Below are positions 16,511 through 25,866 of a DNA stretch of 64,000 bases, in pieces. Where the stretch lies: the NCBI RefSeq assembly GCF_004366595.1, contig NZ_SORE01000005.1, forward strand, positions 301,368 through 365,367, in the 5' to 3' direction. The notes beneath the pieces were generated by a model. The model searched no databases. It was not told where the DNA came from and was given only the letters and a program-made list of their open reading frames with translations. A program made the translations under genes and the position numbers. Position 1 is the stretch's first letter; every line of letters starts with the position of its first letter. The stretch comes from Paraburkholderia rhizosphaerae (GTDB lineage Bacteria; Pseudomonadota; Gammaproteobacteria; Burkholderiales; Burkholderiaceae).

Positions 16511-17539
16511 TCATTTGTGCCGGATTCCGCCCGGCCCCTTTCCTGTCCATCGTTTCAGCGCTCTGCGGAAATTCGCCGCGTCGCTAAAGCCCACTAGCAT
16601 AGCGACATCTTCGATGCTCATTTTCGTCGTCTTCAGGTATTCGGTTGCCAACGAGCAGCGCACATCGTCGACGATAGCCAGATAAGACGTGCCTTCCGCG
16701 TCGAGCCGCCGGCGTAGCGTTCTGCTGGTCATCTTCAGGACGGCGGCCACGGTTTCCATGTCCGGAAACTCGCCGGGTTTGCGCATCAACTCCTGATAAA
16801 CCTCGCCCGACACACCGAACGATGTTTTGGCTTGCCCGATCAGGCGGTCGCATGTTTCCTGAAGCAGTGCCGCCGAGTGTCGGTGCGCGAGCTGCGGGCT
16901 GAATTCGAGTATCGCGCTGTCATAGATCAGCTCGCTCTGTTGCGCGTCGAATTCACACGGGCAGCCGAGATACTCCGGATAAATGCTCGCGTGAGGTGGC
17001 GCTGGATACGAGAAGCGTGCCTTCACAGGTGGGCAGCTTCTTCCTGCAACGTCTTGCAGGTGGGTGACGTGCTGCGTGTATTGCTGCTCGAGCAAAAACT
17101 GCTGTACGTCGCGGGGCAGGTTCGACGCGAACGCATCCGGAAACGTCCAGACGGAGCGGTCCGGATACTCGGTCCATTCGATCGTCAGCGTCGGCGTTGC
17201 GAGACGATGATATTTCACGCCAAGCCTGAAGTAGTCGCGCAGCGAGAGGCACGACATCAGCGCGTACCCATACATACCGTACGCAGCCAGGTGGAGGCGC
17301 GAACCGGTTCTGAAAGGCGTGGCGGGACTCAAGGAGAGATTGACGGCATTGCGGCAGACAGCGGCGTATTGACGTACCGACGTCAGGCACGCGGCATCGT
17401 AGATCTGGCTGGGCGCAACGCCACTTCCCTGCAGGCTCTCCTCCGCGCTAATGCCTTGTTCCGCGAGGACTTCAACCAGTGCCGCGATTTTATACGGCGC
17501 GTAAATGCGCTCGTTAAGTAGCGGAAGTTTCGAAGACAA
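16511..17539 (-). CDS. AraC-family regulator with arabinose-binding-type N-domain
   Basis: The protein has 342 residues. The first 200 fit the OruR/AraC_binding-like ligand domain (Y-A-P-Y-K-I-A-A-L-V-E-V-L-A-E-Q-G, then L-H-L-A-A-Y-G-M-Y-G-Y-A-L). Two helix-turn-helices fill residues about 250-340: M-T-S-R-T-L-R-R-R-L-D-A-E-G-T-S-Y and V-A-M-L-V-G-F-S-D-A-A-N-F-R-R-A-L-K-R-W. It diverges from the BKACE gene, and is the likely activator of the 17.7-22.7 kb catabolic cluster. Confidence 0.87.
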   Translation of the reverse strand: MSSKLPLLNERIYAPYKIAALVEVLAEQGISAEESLQGSGVAPSQIYDAACLTSVRQYAAVCRNAVNLSLSPATPFRTGSRLHLAAYGMYGYALMSCLSLRDYFRLGVKYHRLATPTLTIEWTEYPDRSVWTFPDAFASNLPRDVQQFLLEQQYTQHVTHLQDVAGRSCPPVKARFSYPAPPHASIYPEYLGCPCEFDAQQSELIYDSAILEFSPQLAHRHSAALLQETCDRLIGQAKTSFGVSGEVYQELMRKPGEFPDMETVAAVLKMTSRTLRRRLDAEGTSYLAIVDDVRCSLATEYLKTTKMSIEDVAMLVGFSDAANFRRALKRWTGKGPGGIRHK

Positions 17540-17709
17540 CTTGCCTCCTCACGATGTCCTCCAGGGACACCACTCTGTCCGGAATAGACCTTACCGGGCA
17601 AATCGTATCTAACTATCATCGGTACAACAAGATGCGGGCCGTGTGCCGAACAGCAGCCCGCAAAACATATCGGAGACAGACATGGACGCTTTCACAGCGC
17701 GCTCAAAAA

Positions 17710-18648
17710 ATGACCGACACAAATCGTAAGGTCATCATCACGTGTGCGGTAACCGGATCCGCGCATGTCCCGTCGATGTCGGAGTATCTGCCGTTCAATC
17801 CCGCGGACATCGAAGCGCAGGCGATTGAAGCGGCGCAGGCCGGCGCGGCAATCCTGCATCTGCATGCACGCGATCCCGACGATGGTCGGCCGACGCCCTC
17901 TCCGGAAGTGTTCAGGCAGTTCGTGCCGGCAATCGCAGCGCAGACCGACGCGGTCATCAATATCTCGACCGGCGGCAGTACGCGCATGACGCTTGAAGAA
18001 CGACTGGCCTATGCGCGCATCGCGAAGCCCGAGATGTGCTCGCTCAACATGGGCTCGATGAATTTTTCGTTGCACCCCATCGCGGCCAGGATGCCGTCGT
18101 GGCGATTCGATTGGGAGAAGGCATACGTCGAAGGCATGGAGGACATGATCTTCCGCAACACCTTTCGCGACATCAAAAACATCCTGACTGAGTTCCGCGA
18201 CTACGGCACTCGCTTCGAGTTCGAGTGCTACGACGTCGGGCACCTCTACAACCTCGCGTATTTCGTCGACATCGGACTGGTCAAGCCGCCGTTCTTTATC
18301 CAATCGGTGGTCGGCATTCTCGGCGGAATAGGCGCGGACCCGGAGAATCTCAATGTGATGCGCGCGACGGCCGACCGTCTGTTTGGCCGCGATCGCTATC
18401 AGTTCTCCGTGCTCGGCGCCGGTCGCCATCAGATGTCACTCGTGACGATGGGCGCGATCATGGGCGGCAACGTGCGCGTCGGACTGGAAGATAGCGTCTA
18501 CCTGTCGAAGGGCGTCAAAGCGAAGACGAACGCCGAACAGGTCCGCAAGATTCGCCGGATTCTTGACGAGCTGTCGTTCGAGATCGCGACGCCCGCGGAC
18601 GCTCGCGACATGCTCGGGCTGAAGGGGCGCGACAACGTTTCGTTGTGA
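17710..18648 (+). CDS. Beta-keto acid cleavage enzyme (BKACE, DUF849 family)
   Basis: The protein has 312 residues from ATG 17710. This family condenses a beta-keto acid with acetyl-CoA to give an acyl-CoA and acetoacetate, using a metal held by H-L-H-A-R-D-P. That motif is at about residues 54-60, and N-I-S-T-G-G-S and S-V-V-G-I-L-G-G-I follow as expected. A short frame with a better ribosome site (GGAGA then ATG 17682, 15 codons) overlaps the start in another frame, across a run of six A. It could be a leader, or a one-base error could hide an earlier start. It leads an MFS gene and an SDR gene, suggesting hydroxy-acid oxidation then keto-acid cleavage. Confidence 0.85.
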   Translation: MTDTNRKVIITCAVTGSAHVPSMSEYLPFNPADIEAQAIEAAQAGAAILHLHARDPDDGRPTPSPEVFRQFVPAIAAQTDAVINISTGGSTRMTLEERLAYARIAKPEMCSLNMGSMNFSLHPIAARMPSWRFDWEKAYVEGMEDMIFRNTFRDIKNILTEFRDYGTRFEFECYDVGHLYNLAYFVDIGLVKPPFFIQSVVGILGGIGADPENLNVMRATADRLFGRDRYQFSVLGAGRHQMSLVTMGAIMGGNVRVGLEDSVYLSKGVKAKTNAEQVRKIRRILDELSFEIATPADARDMLGLKGRDNVSL

Positions 18649-18669
18649 GCGAGAACATCCGGAGAGTTT

Positions 18670-20037
18670 ATGAATGCCACTACCGTTGATGAAGGCATGG
18701 GCGTCATTCATCGACTTGCCACGCGCAAGGCGATGGTCAGGCTTATCCCATTGATGTGCGCGATCTATTTCCTGTCGTTTATCGACCGCACGAATGTCGC
18801 GCTTGCCAAGACCGCTCTGGCCGCGGACCTGGGTATCAGTGCCGCTGCGTATGGGCTCGGGGCGGGTATTTTCTTTATCGGCTACGCGCTTCTCGAAGTG
18901 CCCAGCAATCTTGCAACGCATCGCGTCGGACCACGCAGATGGATCGCACGCATTGCGGTGAGCTGGGGGGTGTTGTCGACGGCGATGATGTTCGTGCAAG
19001 GGGAGTGGTCCTTCTACATCCTTCGCGTTCTCCTCGGGGTCGCCGAGGCGGGGCTCTTCCCGGCGCTGATGTACATGGTGACCCTATGGTTCGCGCCGAA
19101 AGATCGTGCTGTCGCTGTCGGCTGGATTTATACCGCGCCGTCTGTCGCACTGATCATCGGCAATCCGCTTGGCGCGGCACTGATGCAACTGGGTGGCGTT
19201 GGGGGCCTGCACGGATGGCAATGGATGTTTCTGCTGGAGGGTGTGCCGACCATCGTCGCGGGCATTGTTATTTACTTCAAGCTTCCCGACCGGCCGACTT
19301 CCGTCAGATGGCTAACGGCGCAGGAAGCGCAAGCCCTCGAAACGCACGCAGTCGTCAATGTCCACGGTCACGCGGAACGCTTCTCGACAGACTGGCTCGC
19401 TGCGATCAAGCGGCGCACCACCATCCTTATCAGCCTGATTTACTTCCTGAATCAGGTGGCATTCGTTGGCCTGTACTTCTTCACGCCGGCCATCGTTGGC
19501 CAGATGCATGTGACGTCGCCACTGCTCGTCGGGCTGCTGTCGAGCAGCGTCGGGTTTGGCTTCCTGGTCGGTGTGCTTGCGCTTCCGCGCATTCATCGTC
19601 GCGTGAGCAACGACTGCGCATTTCTTGGCAGCCTGACCGCGGGTCTGGTAGTCAGCGGTTGCGCGTTCATCGCGACGGGAAACCAGACGGTTCAAATCAT
19701 TCTTCTCGGCGCGACCGGCTTCTTCGCGGGCGGCATATTGCCGTCGTACTGGGCCGTTGCGATGAAGCGCCTCCAGGGTGTCCAGGCCGCTGCCGGTCTC
19801 GCCTTCATCAACACGGTCGGATTGTTGGGCGGCTTTGCAGGTCCTTATCTCTTCGGGCTGACAGAGACGCTAAGCAAAAGAAGCGACTCGGGCTTTAACG
19901 TGATTGTCGCGGCGTCGGTCATCGGCTTGTGTCTCGTGCCGCTTCTCGCGAGGGCTATTCGCGCTGAAGAGCGGCCCGGCGCCGGACATGGCGCCGCAGC
20001 GCATCTGAAAACGTCGAAGGCCGATTCGCCGGGCTGA
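18670..20037 (+). CDS. MFS transporter of the anion:cation symporter (ACS) family
   Basis: The protein has 455 residues with about 12 membrane helices. F-I-D-R-T-N-V-A-L-A-K in the first helix region and G-A-G-I-F-F-I-G-Y-A-L-L-E-V-P-S-N are typical of ACS carriers for organic anions such as aromatic acids, tartrate or glucarate. It starts 21 bases after the BKACE stop and is clearly in the same operon. It probably imports the substrate degraded by the neighbouring enzymes. Confidence 0.87.
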   Translation: MNATTVDEGMGVIHRLATRKAMVRLIPLMCAIYFLSFIDRTNVALAKTALAADLGISAAAYGLGAGIFFIGYALLEVPSNLATHRVGPRRWIARIAVSWGVLSTAMMFVQGEWSFYILRVLLGVAEAGLFPALMYMVTLWFAPKDRAVAVGWIYTAPSVALIIGNPLGAALMQLGGVGGLHGWQWMFLLEGVPTIVAGIVIYFKLPDRPTSVRWLTAQEAQALETHAVVNVHGHAERFSTDWLAAIKRRTTILISLIYFLNQVAFVGLYFFTPAIVGQMHVTSPLLVGLLSSSVGFGFLVGVLALPRIHRRVSNDCAFLGSLTAGLVVSGCAFIATGNQTVQIILLGATGFFAGGILPSYWAVAMKRLQGVQAAAGLAFINTVGLLGGFAGPYLFGLTETLSKRSDSGFNVIVAASVIGLCLVPLLARAIRAEERPGAGHGAAAHLKTSKADSPG

Positions 20038-20103
20038 TCCGTGCAGTACGTTCGGGTTGGACTTCCACGGGATTTCTGGCCGATTACCTGATCACGAAAC
20101 GAT

Positions 20104-20895
20104 ATGAATATTCTTGAACGCCTGAAGCCGCGACCAGGGCTGCGCGTATTGGTGTCGGGTGCGGCGTCCGGTATCGGAGCCGCGATTGCAGAGGCGTTTC
20201 TCGAGGCGGACGCGAACGTCTATATCTGCGACGTCGACCCGTCAGCCATCGCGCGTGCGAAAGAGAAGAACCCGAAACTTCACGCCGGCGTTGCCGACGT
20301 GGGTAACCGCCAACAGGTCGACGACGTTATCGAAGACGCCCGCACAAGGCTTGGCGGACTCGATGTCCTCGTCAACAACGCCGGCATCGCCGGGCCCACG
20401 GGCGAAGTTGAAGCAATCAACCCCGATGAGTGGGACCGTACCATCTCGACGAACCTCAACAGCCAATACTACTTTCTGCGCAGGGCTGTTCCGATACAGA
20501 AGGAAACGTCGGATTGCGCCAGCATCGTTGCGATGTCGTCAGTCGCCGGTCGCCTCGGCTACGCGTTTCGCACGCCGTATGCCGCCACCAAGTGGGCGAT
20601 TGTCGGGCTTGTGAAGTCGCTTGCGATCGAACTCGGACCCGCCAACATTCGCGTCAACGCGATCCTGCCCGGCGTCGTGCAGGGGGAGCGTATGGACCGC
20701 GTGATTGCCGCGCGCGCCGCATCGACAGGTGTCACCTTCGACGCGATGAAGGACGAATACCTTCGCAAGATTTCGCTGCGCCGGATGGTCACCGTCGACG
20801 ATATCGCGGACATGACTCTGTTCCTTGCATCGCCGGCGGGTCAGCACATCTCAGGACAGGCCATTAGCGTCGACGGCAACGTCGAACACCTCTAG
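20104..20895 (+). CDS. Short-chain dehydrogenase/reductase
   Basis: The protein has 263 residues. The nucleotide loop is V-S-G-A-A-S-G-I-G (17-25); N-N-A-G lies at 91-94. The catalytic set is Ser145 or 146, Tyr159 and Lys163 (Y-A-A-T-K). It follows the MFS gene by 66 bases in the same direction. In this cluster the likely job is oxidising a 3-hydroxy acid to the beta-keto acid that the BKACE then cleaves, much as carnitine dehydrogenase feeds a BKACE in carnitine breakdown; this is inference. Confidence 0.85.
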   Translation: MNILERLKPRPGLRVLVSGAASGIGAAIAEAFLEADANVYICDVDPSAIARAKEKNPKLHAGVADVGNRQQVDDVIEDARTRLGGLDVLVNNAGIAGPTGEVEAINPDEWDRTISTNLNSQYYFLRRAVPIQKETSDCASIVAMSSVAGRLGYAFRTPYAATKWAIVGLVKSLAIELGPANIRVNAILPGVVQGERMDRVIAARAASTGVTFDAMKDEYLRKISLRRMVTVDDIADMTLFLASPAGQHISGQAISVDGNVEHL

Positions 20896-20965
20896 AAGGG
20901 CGTCGTGTCCTGGCATCTCGTCGAAAAGCCGGTGGAATTCCGCTAAAACGAACAACGGAGACATC

Positions 20966-22687
20966 ATGACAGTGATACATCGCGGTCGTCGGAAGGTCGC
21001 GCGCGTGGCCTGCCTCGCGATCGTTTTGATCCTCGCGGGTTGCGGCGGCAGGGATGGCGACGGCGCTGCTTCACCGGCGGTGGCAGGCGTCGCCTGTGAA
21101 CAGCTCGCGGGCATGGCAGTGCCCGCTTCGACGATCGGGTTGCCCACGTCCGGAGCGACGGTCACCGCGGCGAAAACTGTCGCTGCCAGCGGAGCAGGCG
21201 CTGCTCAATTGCCTGAATACTGCGCGGTGACGGGGCAGATTGCCCCCGTCGATCCGTCGGCGCCGGCTATCAAGTTCGAGGTTGCGCTGCCTGCGCAATG
21301 GAACCGGAAGGTCGTGATGTTCGGTGGCGGTGGCTTCGATGGAAGCATCCCTGATGTGACAGGGAACGTGCCGAACGGTCCGGTCGACAAACTCACGCCG
21401 CTTGGTCGCGGCTACGCGACGTTCGCGAGCGACTCGGGCCATCAGGCTAATGCACTGGGGTCGCAGGACGGGCGCTTCGGATTGAATGACGAAGCGTTGG
21501 CGAATTTTGGCGGCGATGCGCTGAAGAAGACGCACGACGCGGCGCTCGCGATCATCAAGGCGCGCTACGCAAGTACGCCGGGCAAGGCCTATTTTGCCGG
21601 GGGATCGACGGGCGGCCGCGAAGCGCTTGCCGCGATTCAGCGCTGGCCGTCGGACTGGGACGGCGCCATCGCGTGGTATCCGGCCTGGGACGATGCGGCA
21701 GCGTTGCTCGGCGGTCACCGCATGAGCCGGGCGCTCGCGCAGCCGGGAGCTTATCTTTCCGTGGGCAAGCGAGCATCGCTGTACGACGCTGCGATGGAAG
21801 CCTGCGACGCGCTCGATGGTGTTGCTGACGGTTTGATCAGCAACCAGCAACAATGCAATGCGCAGTTCGATCCGGCAACGGCCGTCCTGAATGGCGCTCC
21901 GCTGCGCTGCGCCAACGGTGCGGACACCGGCGACAATTGTTTGTCCGATGCCCAAATCGGGGCGTTGGAAACGATCAATACGCCCACCAACTTCCGCTTT
22001 TCCCTCGCGAGCGGCGAGACGCAATATCCTGGCTACAACGTTTGGGGCGCGGATCTAGGTATCTCGACGCGCACTTCACCGGTGGAGCCGGTCGTCACGT
22101 TCCTCGCACTCGGTAGCTCACAGCCGGCTCAGACCATGCCAGCGACGGCGCCCTACATCAGCGTGCTGACCGACCAGTGGCTCAAGTATTCGGTCGCGCG
22201 CGACGCCAACTTCGATTCGCTGTCGCTCGACCCGGAGCAACCGGGTGTTTGGGCCGACCGCATCAGTGCGCTTAGTTCGCAACTCGATACGCGCACGGAC
22301 ATCTCTGCTTTCAAGGCGCGTGGCGGGAAGCTGCTGCTGGTACATGGATTGGTCGACGTGCTGGTGAGCACTCGCGCGACAGAGCAGTATTACCAACGGC
22401 TTCAAGCGCAGATGGGCGTCGATCAGGTCAACACGTTCGTGCGCTACTACGAGATCCCCGGCATGGGTCATGCGTCGAGCAGTGTCTTCAATGCCACCTG
22501 GGATTCGCTGACGGCCCTCGAGCAATGGGCGGAAGCGGGAGTGGCGCCCGTCGGACAGGTGACCACCGACACGGCCGGCGTGCCTGGCCGCACTCGACCG
22601 TTATGCGACTATCCGGAATGGCCTCAATACAAGGGCGGCGACGTCAATTCAGCAGCTTCGTTCCAGTGTGTGGAGCCAGCCCACTAG
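20966..22687 (+). CDS. Tannase/feruloyl-esterase-family lipoprotein
   Basis: The protein has 573 residues from ATG 20966, with GGAG eight bases upstream. A lipoprotein signal ends in L-A-G-C with Cys26. The nucleophile Ser is in F-A-G-G-S-T-G-G-R-E, and G-G-G-G-F-D-G-S and G-H-A-S-S-S-V-F near the end fit the fold. V-H-G-L-V-D-V-L-V supplies the acid. Such enzymes hydrolyse esters of gallic, ferulic or related aromatic acids outside the cytoplasm. As the fifth member of this cluster it may release an aromatic or hydroxy acid for the MFS carrier. Confidence 0.82.
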   Translation: MTVIHRGRRKVARVACLAIVLILAGCGGRDGDGAASPAVAGVACEQLAGMAVPASTIGLPTSGATVTAAKTVAASGAGAAQLPEYCAVTGQIAPVDPSAPAIKFEVALPAQWNRKVVMFGGGGFDGSIPDVTGNVPNGPVDKLTPLGRGYATFASDSGHQANALGSQDGRFGLNDEALANFGGDALKKTHDAALAIIKARYASTPGKAYFAGGSTGGREALAAIQRWPSDWDGAIAWYPAWDDAAALLGGHRMSRALAQPGAYLSVGKRASLYDAAMEACDALDGVADGLISNQQQCNAQFDPATAVLNGAPLRCANGADTGDNCLSDAQIGALETINTPTNFRFSLASGETQYPGYNVWGADLGISTRTSPVEPVVTFLALGSSQPAQTMPATAPYISVLTDQWLKYSVARDANFDSLSLDPEQPGVWADRISALSSQLDTRTDISAFKARGGKLLLVHGLVDVLVSTRATEQYYQRLQAQMGVDQVNTFVRYYEIPGMGHASSSVFNATWDSLTALEQWAEAGVAPVGQVTTDTAGVPGRTRPLCDYPEWPQYKGGDVNSAASFQCVEPAH

Positions 22688-22695
22688 TGATAAAA

Positions 22696-22714
22696 CCTTC
22701 GGGTTTTCCGAAGG
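22696..22714 (+). terminator. Hairpin after the tannase gene
   Basis: CCTTCGG (22696-22702) and CCGAAGG (22708-22714) form a perfect seven-base stem with a GTTTT loop, nine bases after the stop codon. There is no T-run on the plus strand, so efficiency is uncertain. Confidence 0.55.
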
Positions 22715-22801
22715 AAATCGGGTGGCTGTATGAGAGTTGATCTCGCGGATCCGTGGCTGTTCAGGAAGTTAAAAGCCCTATATGTGTTTTCGCAACCGCT
22801 A

Positions 22802-23719
22802 TCATTTTGGCCATCGCCAGCTCGGCTCGGAGAGGTGTTCGGCAAAGTAGTCGGACAGCGCGGCAACTTTCGCAGGACGCGCGCGCGCCGACGGCGTGAC
22901 GAAGTAGAGGCCACCCTTCGTCAGCGACCAGTCGGTGAGAATCGCTTCGAGACGGCCATCGGCCAGATATTCGCCGGCGATGAACTCGGGAAGCTCCGCG
23001 ATCGCCAGGCCATCGAGCAGCATGGGCAACAGCGCATCGGAATTCGTCACGCGTAGCGGACCGGTCGGCATGACCGGCTCCTCATGCCCCGCGTCGTTCG
23101 TGAAGCGCCACACGTCGCTGCGCGCGCGATACGCGTACGAGAGGCATGGTCGCTCCACCAGATCGCGTGGATGCGTAGGGCGCCCTTCGCGCTGCAGGTA
23201 TTGCGGCGACGCGACCACGTATTGCGTGACCGCGCACAGCCGTCGTGCCACGAGCGACGAATCCGGCAGCGCGGCGATACGCAGCGCGGCGTCAAAACCC
23301 TCGGCCACCAGGTCGACTGATGCATCCGACAGGTGCAGGTCGATCGACACCTGCGGGTACGCGCGGAAGAAGCCGGGCAATAGCGGCGCGACCCAGCGCA
23401 GCCCGAACGACATCGGCACGGCGAGGCGCACCAGCCCACGCGGCTGTACCGACATCTCGCGCGCGGCACTTTCCGCTTCTTCGGCCTGACGATAAATCGC
23501 GCCGGCCTTCTCGCAGATTGTCCGGCCGAACTCGGTGAGCGACAGTTGGCGCGACGTGCGGTTGAAGAGCCGCGCGCCCAGCCGGTCCTCGAGGCGGGCG
23601 ACGCCGCGCGAGACCGTCGCAACGGATACTCCCATCACGCGCGCCGCGGCCGCAAACGATCCTTCCTCGGCGACCTTTGCGAACATCGCGAGCCCTTCGA
23701 AGTCAGGCAGCTTCGCCAT
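22802..23719 (-). CDS. LysR-family regulator
   Basis: The protein has 305 residues. The helix-turn-helix occupies residues 7-65 ([20 protein letters not shown]). The effector domain includes [11 protein letters not shown] and D-A-A-L-R-I-A. It diverges from the SDR gene at 23853 across 133 bases and is the likely regulator of that gene, a common arrangement for quinone- or aldehyde-responsive LysR/SDR pairs. Confidence 0.87.
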   Translation of the reverse strand: MAKLPDFEGLAMFAKVAEEGSFAAAARVMGVSVATVSRGVARLEDRLGARLFNRTSRQLSLTEFGRTICEKAGAIYRQAEEAESAAREMSVQPRGLVRLAVPMSFGLRWVAPLLPGFFRAYPQVSIDLHLSDASVDLVAEGFDAALRIAALPDSSLVARRLCAVTQYVVASPQYLQREGRPTHPRDLVERPCLSYAYRARSDVWRFTNDAGHEEPVMPTGPLRVTNSDALLPMLLDGLAIAELPEFIAGEYLADGRLEAILTDWSLTKGGLYFVTPSARARPAKVAALSDYFAEHLSEPSWRWPK

Positions 23720-23852
23720 TTTTCCTCATCTTTGCATTTTTGCAACGTTAGTTTGCGATCAATTCTATTTCGAAAAGATAGAGGCGTCGATATTCTCCTT
23801 ACATCGCAGTACCCAATACCGAACGCGGACACACCCAGAAAGGAGAAGCACC

Positions 23853-24617
23853 ATGGCACGCACACTCGATAACAAGATCGCACTCGTGACCGGCGCAACC
23901 AGCGGCATCGGCCTCGCGACCGCGCAGCGCTTCGCGGCAGAAGGCGCACATGTCTACCTCACCGGGCGCCGTCAGGCTGAGCTAGATGCCGCGGTGAAGA
24001 GCATCCGCGAAGCCGGCGGCAACGCGACGGGTGTACGCGTCGATTCCACGAAGCTCAGTGAGCTCGATGCGCTGTATGCGCAGATCAAGGAAGAACGGGG
24101 TCGCCTCGACGTGCTGTTTGCAAATGCCGGCGGCGGTTCGTTGTTGCCGTTTGGCAGCATCACTGAAGAACATTTCGATGACACCTTCAATCGCAACGTG
24201 AAGGGCGTGCTGTTCACCGTGCAAAAGGCGCTACCGCTGCTGGCCGTCGGTGCGTCGGTGATTCTCGCCGGCTCGACGGCAGGCAGCGCGGGCACGGCTG
24301 CATTCAGCGTGTATTCGGCTTCGAAGGCCGCGGTGCGCTCCTTCGCACGTAGCTGGATTCTCGACCTGAAGGACCGCCGCATTCGCGTGAACACGATCAG
24401 CCCGGGCGCGACCCGCACGCCTGGTCTGCTCGATCTCGCCGGTCCGGACGCCGGCGAGCGGCAAGGTCTCGCCGATTACCTGGCCAGCCTGATTCCAATG
24501 GGGCGCCTGGGCGAACCCGGCGAGATCGCGAGCGCGGCGCTGTTCCTCGCGTCGGACGACGCGAGCTTCGTGAATGGCATCGAGTTGTTCGTCGACGGCG
24601 GTCAGCAGCAGATCTAG
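23853..24617 (+). CDS. Short-chain dehydrogenase/reductase
   Basis: The protein has 254 residues. The start at ATG 23853 is fixed by AGAAAGGAGAAG just upstream; the frame is open further back but only as antisense of the LysR gene. Motifs are V-T-G-A-T-S-G-I-G (12-20), N-A-G-G-G (91-95), Ser141, and Y-S-A-S-K (Tyr154, Lys158). It ends [11 protein letters not shown]. It resembles the SDR at 41881-42615, which also faces a LysR gene. Substrate unknown. Confidence 0.87.
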   Translation: MARTLDNKIALVTGATSGIGLATAQRFAAEGAHVYLTGRRQAELDAAVKSIREAGGNATGVRVDSTKLSELDALYAQIKEERGRLDVLFANAGGGSLLPFGSITEEHFDDTFNRNVKGVLFTVQKALPLLAVGASVILAGSTAGSAGTAAFSVYSASKAAVRSFARSWILDLKDRRIRVNTISPGATRTPGLLDLAGPDAGERQGLADYLASLIPMGRLGEPGEIASAALFLASDDASFVNGIELFVDGGQQQI

Positions 24618-24764
24618 CATTGCTCGGTCGCGCTGGTGAGTGGCAATCCTGACGATGTGCGCACTGGCGCGTTGCCCGTCGATGCCGACGGGCACGTGCG
24701 CATCTCGACGCGACGCGAAGGCACGACGGTGCATCGCCTGTTGCCGGGTTCCTGGCCGGCTTGA
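24618..24764 (+). pseudogene. Possible gene-tail fragment in frame after the SDR stop
   Basis: Directly after the TAG of the SDR the same frame continues for 48 codons to TGA at 24762. It reads V-S-G-N-P-D-D-V-R-T-G-A-L-P-V-D-A-D-G-H-V, then R-E-G-T-T-V-H-R-L-L-P-G-S-W-P-A. The composition is protein-like and the ending is a plausible C-terminus, but no start or ribosome site belongs to it. It may be the tail of a lost gene. I do not recognise the family. Confidence 0.25.
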
Positions 24765-24787
24765 CGGCTCGACGCGGACGCGACCTC

Positions 24788-25681
24788 CTATTTATTCACC
24801 TCCACGAACGATGCCGTCGCCTCCAGCGCCATTGCGACAAACGCTTGCGTTGCGGCAGAGCGGTAAGCGTTGCGTCGTTGAAGCAAGGCGGCGGGCCTGA
24901 GTTCGAGTTCCGGCTGGAATTTCGCCGTGCTCAAACCGGGCCCCGCGACATTTGCCGGCAAGATAGTCGCCACGTCTGTCTGACGAACAATCTCGATCAG
25001 TACTGTGATGGAGTTCGCCTCGACCACGATAGCGGGACGTGCGCGCATTTTTGCGAAATAGCGATCGACGCTCCTGCGGATCGAAAAGGATGCGTCCAGC
25101 AATGCCAGCGGCGTCGCTAGAAGCTCGGCTCGCGTCACGACCGTCTTGCGCGCGGGCCAGCGACCCGCGCCGGCGATCAACGCAAGCCGCTCCTTATGCA
25201 GCGGCGTCACTTCGATGTCCTCTACGGGCATGTCGCCAAACCCAATGCCCAGGTCCAGTTCGTCGTCCCGAAGCGCGGGTTCGATTTCTTCCTGCTGCGA
25301 CGCGACGCGAACCGACAGCGAGATTCCCGGGTACCTCGATCTGAAGCGCTGCACCAACGGGCCGATCAGATAGTTCGCCACGGTCGGCGTCACACCAAGC
25401 CGCAGCGATCCGATCGAGAGGTCCTCGACATCCTTCACCGCGCGAGCGGCTTCATCCAGTTCTTCCTGAATGCGCCGGACATAACGAAGGTACATGGCCC
25501 CCCTGTCCGTAGGGCGCACCTGGCGCCCGCTTCGGTCAAGCAATTGCGCGCCCAGGCGATCCTCGAGTTCCTTGATCTGCTGTGACAGCGCCGGCTGCGA
25601 CACATGCAGCGCCTGGGCTGCCCGGGTAAAGCTCCCGTGGTCGACGACCGCGGTCAGATAGCGGAGATGGCGAAGCAGCAT
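24788..25681 (-). CDS. LysR-family regulator (CynR-like)
   Basis: The protein has 297 residues. Helix-turn-helix at residues 2-60 (L-R-Y-L-T-A-V-V-D-H-G-S-F-T-R-A-A-Q-A-L-H-V-S-Q-P-A-L). The effector domain has L-G-V-T-P-T-V-A-N-Y-L-I-G-P and L-D-L-G-I-G-F. It diverges from the FAH-family gene, which starts 186 bases away, and probably regulates it. Confidence 0.87.
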   Translation of the reverse strand: MLLRHLRYLTAVVDHGSFTRAAQALHVSQPALSQQIKELEDRLGAQLLDRSGRQVRPTDRGAMYLRYVRRIQEELDEAARAVKDVEDLSIGSLRLGVTPTVANYLIGPLVQRFRSRYPGISLSVRVASQQEEIEPALRDDELDLGIGFGDMPVEDIEVTPLHKERLALIAGAGRWPARKTVVTRAELLATPLALLDASFSIRRSVDRYFAKMRARPAIVVEANSITVLIEIVRQTDVATILPANVAGPGLSTAKFQPELELRPAALLQRRNAYRSAATQAFVAMALEATASFVEVNK

Positions 25682-25866
25682 TGTCTATAAGAAAAACTTA
25701 TGGAAAGTGTAGGAAACGCGTCTTGGACGATTATGCATCCAATCTCTACTCTGTAGTCAGACGCGAAACGAAACACGTCCATTCCGCGATTGCGGAAGGT
25801 GTCCATCGAACGGCGGACGCGCGCGATACAGATGACGCGTTTGCCGCAAATTCAAGGAGAGTTGAT

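Noticed and set aside
18756..19898. Plus-strand 380-codon frame within the MFS gene
   Set aside because: It is a shadow of the transporter in another frame, with no membrane pattern or start signal.
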